Source of the DNA: Aquila chrysaetos chrysaetos
Taxonomy: Eukaryota; Chordata; Aves; Accipitriformes; Accipitridae
NCBI RefSeq assembly: GCF_900496995.4
Contig: NC_044023.1
Span: 24,188,453 to 24,252,452 of the forward strand
Length of the DNA: 64,000 nt
Reading direction: 5' to 3'
The notes under the pieces are model-generated. The model was not told the origin of the DNA. It was given only the letters and a program-made list of their open reading frames with translations, and searched no databases. The position numbers and the translations under genes are program-made. Shown here one piece after another: positions 35,117-47,274 of this stretch; position 1 is the first letter of the stretch, and each line of letters opens with the position of its first letter.

Positions 35117-36154
35117 TTAGCCACCTCAGTCCTCCCAAGGGCAGCTGGGCTGTGACACGAACCTCAAGCCCCAAGTGCTGAAGCCTTTTGTAACGACAGC
35201 CAGGCGAGATTTGCTTTTCCATTCGCTGTGCTGTGCTGCAAACTTGGACAGAGGAGACTGGCAGCTTCATTTGGGAATATAATTAACGTAGCTAAGGCTA
35301 TCAACACCACAAACGCAAGCTGGTTTTAATTATGTTCAGACAGTCTATGCAAGGACAGCCTCCAACGCAGTTATGTTTAGCAGTGTGAATGACACCAGAG
35401 AACGGAAATTTATCATTCAGCTTACCAGGGCTCTGGGTAGGTGAGTCACGACACGGGCGTTCCCATTCCCCGGGTCAGTACCTGTCCCATTGCCCACCGG
35501 CAGAGCTTCTCTGCACAGCTCTCACAGGGGACACAGGATGAACAGTGGGACAGAAAGGAAAATTATTTCCCTTTAGCAAGGAAGTGTGCAGAGCTAACTC
35601 TGGTACGGACATTGCTGTCGCCTTCCCTGAGCCATCCGGCATCACTGAGCTCCGCTGTCATCCAGGAGCTCGACATCCCAGCATGAACTTACAGCCACAC
35701 AGCCCCATCGTACAGCGTATACCATTGCATATTGTCTACCTCGTAGCTACATACATACACGATGCAGTCCTTATCCAGTCAAATGCCTGGAGAACATTTC
35801 GCAAGCATGTTTATAATGGCTGCACTGACTGTGTAGCTATGAAGCATTATTTCTGGATGCGCTAGGTTCTTACTGCTGGCGTTCGTGCTTTGCTAGGGAC
35901 ACACTTTTGGAAAATGTGTCTTTTCTATTTTTGCATATTGTATCAGAGACTCTGAAATGTGTCAACAGTAGAATTATTCTGTGTAATTTTTAAGAGCTCA
36001 AAAACATAACTGCTTACGAGTGTTCACACCCTTAAATGCATGTGAATAGTATGATACAAAGGAAAACAAAGCTGTACCAAACAGCCTGTTGGATCATGAT
36101 AACATTGTTACTGAATTGTCCCCTTCCACTGGAAAAAAAACAAGCTACAAAAAG

Positions 36155-36171
36155 AAAAAAAAAAAAAAAAA
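36155..36171. repeat. A17 homopolymer
   Basis: Uninterrupted run of 17 A, preceded by aaaaag. No retrocopy body is visible upstream. Confidence 0.9.
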
Positions 36172-39100
36172 CAGCAAAGGAAAATCTTGATTCTGTGGAA
36201 TAGGATAATAGGTTATGCTTAACCGCATTAAATAATGGGATTTGAGGATTATCATGTGCAATTAGAAAATGTGACATGGCTGTAGGTATGAGCAAAACTA
36301 AATGTCATCTGGTTTTCCAAGACCAGAGGTTTTGGTGCAGGCTCACATTTTGAGCTGGGAGAGCTTTAAGCCGAAAGCAAAGTTCCTTCTGGATTAGAGG
36401 GGACTGACCCATGGCCAATGCTCCTTTGCTGTGTTGCGTGACCATCAGATACTTCTGTTTTACAGATGGATTTGGGGAGAAGAGGTCCCCACCAGATATT
36501 TGATCCCCCTTGCAGCCCCTCCACATGAAGCTCAGTCCCCAGATGCATCCCTACCTGTCTCAGCATCCGTGTCTCTTCCAACACCTGCATTTGATGCAGG
36601 GCAGGGCAGGACTCCGCACCCCGCATGACAGGCTGGGGGAAGTTCAGAGGAGTCACCTGGCAGACGAGAGGCAGAGGATGCACTTTCAGCACCCGAGAGA
36701 GACTGTCTAAACAATTAAGGGGAAATCCTCACAAAGATGCAACACACATGCCTTAATCTCTGTTCATCACAAAAAGACAAATACTGACAGCCTGTGTCCT
36801 CCTTGGCATATACTTCATGGACAAACTTTGCTCTAGAGACAATCATTTCACCCATTGGAACTGCGTGGTGGTTCATCCGCAGGACTGCGCACAGCAGTAT
36901 CTCAGAGCACCAGCACCCCTCGGTCCCAGGAGGCAAAGCAAGAGAGCGGCACCCGAGGAGGGTCCCGGCCAGGGGCTCGACCCTCGCCTGCTCCCACCAT
37001 CACCGATGGCTCGTCAACACCATCTCCTCCAGCCCAAGCTGCAGAGCCACATCTTTCTAAATCCTTATGTGTTAGGATTCATAATTCTGGTTCACAGCTC
37101 AGGTTTGTCCCTTTTAATGACCGCACTGTGTACTTGTAGCTGTCTCTAACATCCAGGCAGGCTCTAAGCACCCGCAAGGATCCAGTGAGACCTATGAACA
37201 GCTCCACGTTACATAGCCACCGCAAAACTGCTGTTACATTTTTCCACTAACAAACAGTGAAACTCTCCTGGATAAATTCTACCACTTATATCTACTCAGT
37301 TTCTGCATCTGAAAATTACTTTATGGTTAGGTTAAAGTTCGTAACTATGTCAGTGTGTTCTGTAGTTTCCAGACAAGTAACAGAGCTGCTGCGTTAACAC
37401 GCAGATTACCAAATGGTGTTCATGACTGAAGAGCTGCTTCCCTGTCATCTCCTGGAAGCAGGACAGAGGAAACCCCTGGCTTTTGTCCACAACGTATTCA
37501 GCAACACTGTTCTTCCTGGAGGAAAGAGCAGGGCGAGCTCCCAGCCACCCTCGGCTGCTCCGCATGCTCTTGCTCACAGGCTGCATGGCCGAGCTGCAGC
37601 AGGAGCACACCGAGGATAGCTGCTTCAGGCTCCGCATGTCTCCTTTCACCTTCTGTTATCCAGAATTCAGCAGCACGTTGAAGTTTCTCTTTGGTGTTTA
37701 ACCTCTCCTCCTCCATCAAGCCTGATGCCAGGCACAAGGACAAGGACATCTTCCCGCACACAGGGGAGGTGGGACCGACGGCTGCTGCCAGCCGGGCACC
37801 CCCAGCTCCTGTGGGGGGACAGAGCAGCTCTCCCTCCACATGCTCACGGTGTGTGTGGAGACCTGCGTGACTTGCGCCGAGGAAGGAAAAGAGCCGCAAG
37901 ACTTGAGCAGTGAAGCCTGACCGAGCAGCACTGAATGCCCATCAGGACATACGGATGTGCCTTCTAAGGACAGTGCTGAAGTGACCTAGTTTAGCATCCT
38001 GGGTTATTTTTATTAAACACAACTGCTCAGAGCCTGAGTATTTTTTTTTTTTTTCTGTCTAATTCTACTAGCTTTGCAGCTTCCCCATCTCTAAATGTTG
38101 CAAAGGCACGTACTGTAAACACTGTCATTTCACATTGCATAGCTCAGCGTAGATATCGCCAGCTCCTAGCGGGGCAGCCTGGCTTACAATGCGCTTTGTT
38201 TCCCTCTAAATTGTAAAAGCTTCACCTTTTCCTTGAACATCAACGCTACCAGCAGCAGGACGAGGAGCCTGCCTGGTCCCCAGCACGTGGCATCACCTGG
38301 TGCAAGGCAGCCCTCACCCCAGGAGCCAGCGCAGGCTCCCGCGCCTGCTCCAGCTGCAGGTGTGACACTGAGCCTGTCCCCATAATGCCACCGCGCTGAC
38401 AGGCTCCAGTCCCCTTGTGACAGCATGACCAACTGCCCAGCTCGGCTTCATCTGGCTCCCGCTTACCAGGTTATGGTCAGCTCCAAGCGGCAGAGCAAGA
38501 GGCCCTTTGCGCCGCACCAGGCACAAGGCACCTGGCCCTCCCCACGGCAGGAAGAGCACCTATGCAGGGAAAAACACATGAATTGGGGTGTTTGGTGTGA
38601 GTGGCCTTAAAGCACAGCGGTGGCGGAGAGGAAGCGTGCCCTGTCTGCAGCCCACTGCTGCTGCAGCTCACCGGTACCAAGGGGCAATGGGTGGGAGGAG
38701 AGGAGAGCTGAGCAAACCTGAGCACTGGCAGCTATGCACTCAAGTGATAACTCTAAAGCGGGGAAAAAATCCCTACACCTTGCCTACTGGATGTCTCTGC
38801 AGAGCAAAGCACAGATTTACAGATTTCTTTTGATTGGAGAAACCAGGCATTAAAGTGGCGTAATTCATTAATAACAGTCTGCACAGGGCGGGTGTAAAGC
38901 CAGCTCTCACAAAGGACCCTGTGTGTTACCGAGCCACCACGCGCTGGGACTCTCTCCATAGCTGTAAAGCACATTGCAAGCTCGGCATGGGTGCTATAAT
39001 TGCCTGCTAGAAACAGGCCTTTCGACCCCACTGCACACTGGTGTGTATTCTTCATTTAGCTGGGTTTGCAGATAGCACCTATTTGTTCACCTCCACTGTC

Positions 39101-42100
39101 AGAGAAAAAATGAGATCCTAGTAACCAAGCTGCCACTTGGACTGGTATTTGAGTTTTTCTTACCTCATCTGCCCTGAATTTTTACAATGTGGGCAATCAC
39201 TATAAATGTCATTATTGTTAGTGTATCTACCACTTCCTCCACAGAAAATACAGGTACTCTATATGCAGAAAGAAAACAAAGAATAAAAAAAATGAATAAA
39301 AAAATAGTTCTCTCATTTAGAATTGCTGAGGTCGATTTTCTGAGTACCACCTGTTTAGAGAGGCCCAGAGAGCGGTAGCTGCGTGCATGGTCACACACGG
39401 ATAAGCAGAACTCAGCAGGGGCTGTTATTTATACCCATGCAGGGACCGTACACCCATCTGGTTCAGGACTCAGATTTAGTGGTTCAGGAGATTCCCCTGC
39501 CAGCCCTCTGCCCCTATACGAATTTCATGCCTCAATTTTACCTTCACAATAAGCCTCCTATATCCAGTCAAGCACTTAACTGCTGAAAGCGGAGAGCAGT
39601 GCGCAGCTTGCCCTCGGCAACGTAACTCCAAATGCCATCGACGCTGCTCTGTAGGACATTCATAAACTCCGCTAGCAGGAAGAGGCCACGGTGCTCCCTG
39701 CCATCCCCTACGTGCTCATGCCGCAGCCCCCGGCGCAGCTCGGCCCATCCCTGCCTGCCCAGGATCTGCCGCTCGGACGCTGGGCTCCGGCAGCACGGGT
39801 ACCCGGCAGGGACTGCAGCGCGGGGGAAGAGCTTCTCCTCTGCCTGGGACCCGCTGAGCGCCCTGCTAGCCCTCGTCACCAGCAAGGGCAATTTCTCATG
39901 TATATTTTGCCCCAGACAATCTGATCTTGCCTGCACGTGCTGCCCAGAGGCTGCATCTGGGTGGGCTCAGACAGCTCTCCAGGAGGAACAAGACCAAGCC
40001 CACCCTGTCACAAGGGTGACCGATCACCCACCGTATCCCAGCCCCTGTTCAGGCACACTTTAAAACCAACTAGCCCCATGAGCATGTCAGCATTACTGAT
40101 CCCATGGATTGATTATTCAGGCAGCATTCCCAGGAAGATGCCCGGCAGGGAACTGTGCACCCAGCCGGGACGAGGTGCTGTGACCATCTCCCTGGCCCGT
40201 TTGCCCCAGAGACAAGTCATTCCCATTGCCAGACATCACCTCCTCGCTTGACTAACACCTACCCCCCCAAAGAGCTGAAAAATAGCTTCTTATCCAAACC
40301 CAGCACTAAAAAAAAAAGAGACGACCTTTCTAGATGCTTATTTACACTAAAAAACTAAAAACTGAGTGGACTACAGATGGACAGTTAACTAAAACAATAT
40401 TTACAGATATAAAAGAGAAGCACATTCAGTGGGAAACTGGTTCATATTAGTCCTTATCAACACCTTCGCATCATACTCACATGATGGACCTTCAGGCACG
40501 TCCTGACACTTTCTACTCCAGCCATCAGCACTAAAACCTCGCTATTGACGTTGTGGCTTTATCTTTCCATGTCAGTGCAACCCATATGAAGGGACACCAG
40601 CACAGCAACCAGTCTCTGTCCAAAACCCCCAGGAAAGCCTAACTGCATTTCTAGCTTTATGAGGTGCCTTTATTTGATGCTTCCTAATGCTCTGTGTTTC
40701 CTTGAGTAGCCATGTGGAATGGTTTTACTACATGACCAGGTTTTCAATTTAGGGTGTTAGTAGTTTTGACCCAATTCAGTATAAATTTGGTCTTGTTTTT
40801 CTCAAAGAAGATGGGGCCCAATTTAACTCCAGCTCACAAAATTTTCCAGAGATTTATAGGTTTTGAATCAGCCCCATAATCTTCAGTTCTTAAACTGCTG
40901 TACAATGATTTATGTCTCTTCCCTCACACTTTCCTCTTCGTTCTGAGAAACTTGTCAGAGATGTACAGTAGCTTTCTCCTCTCAGAAAGCAGAGGAAACT
41001 TGTTTCATCATCCCATATTAAACTCCCAATTTTGTATATCCTGTCCACCTGGGAGAACAATTGCAAAGGCAATGTCCAAGAGACCCAGTGGAGAGATCCT
41101 GCCTTGCTGTCTTCACACAACCAAGCTCTTTGCTCATCTGGCCGCTCAAAAAAAGACAGAGGATGACAAGGGAGGTTAGCTGGCATCATGCACTTTTCAA
41201 AGTATTTTTAAAATACGTGTGTTTTGTTCTCTCTCACAGTGGAGATGATATCTGGAGCAATCCCACGAGGATCCCAGGCCAATGTACCATGCCAGCTCCT
41301 CAGCACTTGCTGCATGGGGCATGACCGGCTCCGGAGCAGCTGGGACAGCCTTGGAAGTCAAGAGGATGGAGCAGGGCAGTCACTTGCCAGGCACAGAGCC
41401 AGGAGACATGCAGGACACCCCTTGGCACTGCTCATTGGCAAACACCTTTAAACCCATCTCATTGTAACCTCGCTCCGCAGATCATCTTGGATCTAGAAGA
41501 GCAGGAGGCTCAAACCACACAGTAGAGAGGGCTAAGGGCTGCCGTGTAACCCACACACCCCATGCTTGCTCAGATCCAGCACAGGCACTGGAAGGAGCAG
41601 GGCTGTACCCAGCTGGAAGAGTCTCTTCTGCATACAGGTGTCTGCTGAAATACCTGCCCAAGGATGCTCTGGCCCAGGGTAGACCAGCACTGAATGGGAA
41701 CAGGAGGAGCTGGCCAGGCGTTCTCTGCAGACTAGCTGTGTTCACCCAAACCCCAGTTAGGACAGGCTTTTCTGCCTGGTTTTGTTTTATCCCAGGAGTA
41801 AAAATAGTTGGGCTTTGTTCTTTTGGGTGGGTACAAATAATTTTTAATGGCAACTTGCCCATTCAAAATGCACACTCCAGACTATTTCAAGCAGTAAAAG
41901 CAGTTCTTTGCCAAAACCAAGTGCTAATCCTTTATCTGAAGCTATTAAAATACTATCATTAGTTCAAGCAGAAAAACAATGGTTCCTGCCAGAACCAGAG
42001 TTATCTTTTCTTATCATTAAGTCATGAAGGGAAGAAGCAATAAATATAATGGTACACCAAAAAATGGTTGTTTTAATGAGTAAAAATAACTCTGTCAAAA

Positions 42101-45100
42101 TAGGTACATGTAGCAGATACTTACCCAAAAATACAGAACTGAATATAATAGTCCAGTGGTTTTAAGATGAATGTGTGCTCTGGCATTTGCAGCTGAAATA
42201 CCAGGATGCTGCCGCACTCTGGTCTCACAGGGGGGGTCAGCGGGGCCATGGGCTGCAGTGGGTGCAGGGTCAGGCCACGAAGGCTTGGAGCTCCTCACTG
42301 CTGAACTGTGCGTAGCCCATATGCCAGGCGCAGCCCCTCGCAGGGCAGTTCTCCAGGCAGATCAGGGATGCCACGCTGGTGGCATTGCCCGCTGCAGCCC
42401 CGCGGAGCACCCTGTGCCACGACAGACGCTGCAGCAGAGCAGCCACGGGAGCTCGCCTGGACACTGTAGGTGTGAGGCACTGGCAGATGCATCTCGCAGT
42501 CAGCAAACAGCGGAGGGGAGTCCATGGCCATGTCCCCGTGCCCCGCCACATCCAGAGAGTCCACAAACCTGCCTGGGGTGGGGGAACAAGGCAAGAAGAG
42601 ACACAGGGTGGTAAGGACATGGGGAACCTGCCTGGATGCCCTTCAGCACCCAGGGCCTCCTCTGCTGGCAATGGGGACAGCCACTGCCATCTCCATCACC
42701 CATGAAAGGAAAGCCCAAACCGTGCCAGCTGCCCGGTGCTCCCCTCACCTGTATTTTGGCTGTAGCTCTTTCCTAAGAAGCTGAGCACGGTCCCCCAGGT
42801 ACCACCAGTTGCAGAGACTGGACATCAGCAAATTCAGCAGACCCGGCAGGAGGAAGCACCCATCACCCCTCGCAGCCTGGGTGCAGGGACAGGGTTGCTC
42901 GCTGGCTCCTGCAGTCCCCGTGCATGACATCTTTGTCTTTTTCTTTGGAGAAAGCCTTGCTGGGTGGCCCAAAGGAGGATAGAGGGGCAGTTTTGCCCTG
43001 TCCTGCAAGGCCCCAGGAAAGTCAGCTGTCCACTGCCCGAGGACACTGATCTGCTTACCCTCGTGGGGCTCGCTGGCTGGAAGAGTGCTCCTGCTCTCAG
43101 TGAACGCTTGCAGCCGGTACTGGCAAAGCCAAATGAGAATAAAGAGTGACAGAGAGCCTGCTGGAAGGGGACAGAGCTGTGGGCACAGCCCTGCTCCCCA
43201 CCGACACCAGCATGCGCCAAGCTTCACGGGACTGGAACCAGTTCCTGTGTTGCAGCCACTGACCTCCCACTGCAAGAGTGGCAGCTGGGAAAGAACAAAA
43301 GTGAAAACTGGCTCTTGCCTCGCTGAGAGGCTGCCTTTGTGCAGGCCAGCACACGGCTGTCCCTGTCCCACAGAGGGGTGGCAGCGAGCCCACCAGCACA
43401 GCACAAGCCCTCCAGTGTCCCCAGCCCCACCGGCTCCTGGCACGTATGTTCAGTCCAGTGATAAACGCTGGAGTGCTGTGCTGCTGACCACAGCCTGTGC
43501 CCAGATGCAGACCTCTGCAGAGTCCTTACACTCACTGAAGAAAGAGATGTGCAACTACTTTTTTTTTTACATTGGCAACATAACACAAGCTGAAAGTTCA
43601 AGAATTTTTCATTTTATATTACACACCTCAAAAACATATCTGAAACAATCTTAGTGCACTGGGCTGAGGTATAAATCTATCACACAGTTGTGCACACTAA
43701 CATCACCTCCTTATTCAATATGTGTTCAATGCAGTCAGACTCTGGACCACCATGTGTTTCGCTGTGGCAGTCCTACAGCAGCATTTGCTGGCTGCAAACT
43801 GTACAAAGGCATCTTAGGCTTCATCCTCAGAAGTATATGGGGAGCCACAGCCATGCCTGTGTGACAGAGGGGTTCAACAGAGGTGACATCTAGAAACACT
43901 CCCAAAGCGCAGTTACAAATTGCCACTGGTTTGCAAGGAAGAGGTCCCCAGGAACACTGCGAGTAGCACGTGTGGTATCCGACACAGCACTTAATGCTCC
44001 GGATGATGAGATCTTTTCCAGCCCTTCTGCAGCAAGGAGGGACCCCGGTCCGAGGAGATGTGCCACCCAGCAGGACACTCTGCACTGATCCTACATAGCA
44101 GGACACACAGCCTGAGGCACCCCGTGCTGCCCGCGGGTAACCTGCGCTCGCACACCAGCTCAACCCAGCGCCCTGGGGTGCGGAGGCTCGGGAACCACCC
44201 AGTTGCCCAAAATCCTCCATCCACATCTATGTTCATCCAGAATGAGGCTCTGGTTTCAGGAGCCCTCAGTGGCACTGAAACCTGGGAGGATGAGAACAAC
44301 CGGAGGAAGAACAGAGACGGAGCAGTGGTCACGGGGCAAGGCAGAGCTGGGGAAGCTGCTGTGCCAAAATCCCTGAACTCTGGGTTAACAGAGCTCAGCA
44401 ACACCACAAAAAACCCACAGTAACCCTTCCCTTCTGAGCCACAAAATGCTAACCAGGCTGTCCTCGGCCAGGCTGACCCTGGCAGCAGCCTCAGCTGGCA
44501 CAGCCGCCCGGCAGCAGAGACCACAGAGGGGATGCAGCATTTCAGGCTGGCGAGCAGGATCAAACAAAGGGAAAAGGCAGGCGGCTGGAAAGCAGCACAG
44601 AGCTGCAGCAGAGAACAAAGGCAAGTCCCGGGCTGCCTGCCTTCTCAGCTTTTTCATCTCATCCACTGCTTTGAAATATTGGATAGACAAGAAAAAGAAG
44701 TGAATCCAAAAATTATCTTCCAGGGGAATTTGTTCAGGCAGATTTGTCCAGCTCAGTGCTCTTTTATCAAAATCAGTTGCCAAACTAAGTTATTTTGGTG
44801 GTGAGCAATCTCCTCACTGATTTCAAACTCACTCAGAGAACAGTCAGCAGTGAATCAGCCCTCTACTTCTAATCATCTGGAATAAAGTCACCGCTATATC
44901 TTGTGTCCTGCTTTGCCTCCTGGTTGACTCCACACCACAGCATCCTTTGCTCCAGCATGACAGGGCAGAGCCCAGTGCTAACAGCACATCCCTGCACTGG
45001 TGGGAAGCACCAGCCCTAAAACCTCTTGCTTTTAGAAGAAACATTTAGTTTACACAATGTCTGCAGCACCCACCCAGCAAACTCTTGGTGTTTCACTCTA

Positions 45101-47230
45101 CTGCGGATCACGTTGTCAGACTTTTCCCAGTTCCCAGTGTTACACCCTCTGTCCCCTCCTGGATGGACACTGGCCGGACCCTCAGCCTCCCCGAGCCGTG
45201 CCAAGCCGCTGCAGCTCAGGCAGTGCCGGCAGCCCCATGCCAGGGAACGGCTGTTGCTGGGACCACGGGGGGGGCACGGGCAGCTGCATGCAGTCCCCCC
45301 CATCCTGGCAAGCCCCGACACACAGCCCTTGGGCAACCCAGCCACAGAAGAGAGGATGCTCTGATGTTTGCTCTTGTTGCAAAACCAGAATTTCACAACA
45401 TCACCTTCCAGTACACCACAGCAGACAGCAGCACTGGCAAACCGGCACCCCGTGGCCCGTCCATGGCTTGAGCTGACAACAGGCACAGCAGGGCTGACCG
45501 GGGCGGCCGCTCCGGACAGCGGGGCTTCGGCATCAGTCCCATCCCCTGGAGAGCTGCCAGTGCTGCCCCTACCTGGCTTGCTGGGGGGGAGAAGGAGGAG
45601 CAGGGGGGGTCTGGGCTCCCACAGTTCACCAGATCCTCGTTCCTGCTCAGAAAAATGCATACACAAACCATCACAAATCAAAACTGTTCTGGAGGCAGGC
45701 AGGCTGGACAGGGAAGCTTAAGATCAGCCTGTTCTCTCCTTTGGAGCAGCAGCACCAGCAAGGGGATAATGAATCTCAGCAAAGGAAATAAGGAGAAAGC
45801 GATCTGTTCTGTGACAGAGGGGAAACGAAGGAAAGCAAAAGCATCTCCATGAGCAGTGGAGCTAATGAGGTTTGGTTCCCTTCAGATTCATCTCTTGGTG
45901 ACGAAGCCTTACAAAATCATTCTCAGATTTTCTGTTCCCTCTGCATAGATGTGTAATCCATCTCTTTTTCCTGCTTACAAACTCTCACCACAGAGTATTT
46001 TGAGGCAGCCAGTATGCTGGCTGCCATCCTGAACTGCAGACGTTATTAGGAGGAGCAAGAACCAAATTCTCCTCTCCCATACCAAAGTCAGGGCAGCTGC
46101 CCAGGAATCAGCAAGAAGAGATAATCTTGTGCCACTGAATTAACAATGTGAGTGGTAAAATGTTTACCCAGATTGCTAAAAAAGCCGTGTGGGAATCCTC
46201 TGGCATTTGGGGTGCTTTGTGCTCCCAGCTGGGCTAACAGCATTGTGGAAGGATTTCCTCAGCTCATCCCTGCCCAAGCAAGGAAAACACAAGCGTGCAA
46301 AGACCAAGAGATAACTGGGGATGAAGGTTTGACTTACTTTCATTCTGATTAACTAGGAAAAAATATCTTGGATCACCAAACTTCGGCAAAACAGATCAAA
46401 GAAACTGTTTAAGAGACAAGACGCATTAATCTGGATTAGGATGAAGTCAATACAGGCTTCGGCTGAGATCCACTGATTTACATCATCGCACAAACTAACC
46501 ACTTGAGTCTCAAAGTCTAAAATGCTTTTAGAACTAGTTAAATAAACAATAAATCAACCCTATGCCTGTAAATGCGCCAATTCTGCCTATAGAGGAAATT
46601 CAAAACTATTTATTAAGTAGAAGTGTTTGAAGTGTTTTAAGGTTAAGCTGAATGATTTTATCCAGTATGCAGACACATGTGTTTGTATTGTGTTTAAGCA
46701 TCCCTCAAAGAGAAACGCAACACTATTCCATAAGAAGGGTGGGGACCACTATAGGAACATTGTTCGTAGATGTGGGTTTTATATGAGCTGTGTTTGACAA
46801 AATTTTTTAATAAAATGGGTTGTCATATAACAATCCCCTCTTCAAAAACTCATTGTTTTGTGGGTTCACAATGGAAAACTGGGGCAACAGTTTCATTCAA
46901 GTAAAAATATAACCTTCCCCAAAAGCAGGTATTTTACAGACAACACCTTCAACTTATTTTTGAAGTTATGGCCATCACTTTACAGAGCTAGTTTCTTCTC
47001 ACACCTCAGACAAAACAAACCTGCCTTATTTAACCCAAAATGGATTTTATGTTTCCAAGCAATAAAATCCATGAAAATAGGAGTTCCTGGTGAAAACACC
47101 TTGGAAGCGACTCAAAAGCACACAACATGGAAACAGCGCATCGTTAAATGCCACAAAGAGCAGCAACGTTATTAACGTTCCCAGTTGCTGCAGCTGCTCC
47201 ACCTAGCTTTTAAAAAATGAAGGGAATAGT

Positions 47231-47274
47231 ATTTTCTCCATTTTTAAGCCCTATTTTCTCCATTTTTAAGCCCA
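47231..47274. repeat. 22-bp tandem duplication (2 copies)
   Basis: attttctccatttttaagcc followed by ct, then an almost exact copy ending in ca. The two units differ in the last base only. Confidence 0.9.

Noticed and set aside
39568-39936. 122-codon minus-strand frame ending with a hydrophobic segment (LFLLAEFMNVL)
   Set aside because: No family recognised, the opposite strand has an even longer frame over the same bases, and no convincing splice sites delimit it.
42745-43443. 232-codon minus-strand frame as one uninterrupted gene
   Set aside because: Its first half is GC-rich and reads like a chance frame; internal splice-like sites suggest at most pieces of exons, and there is no recognised domain.
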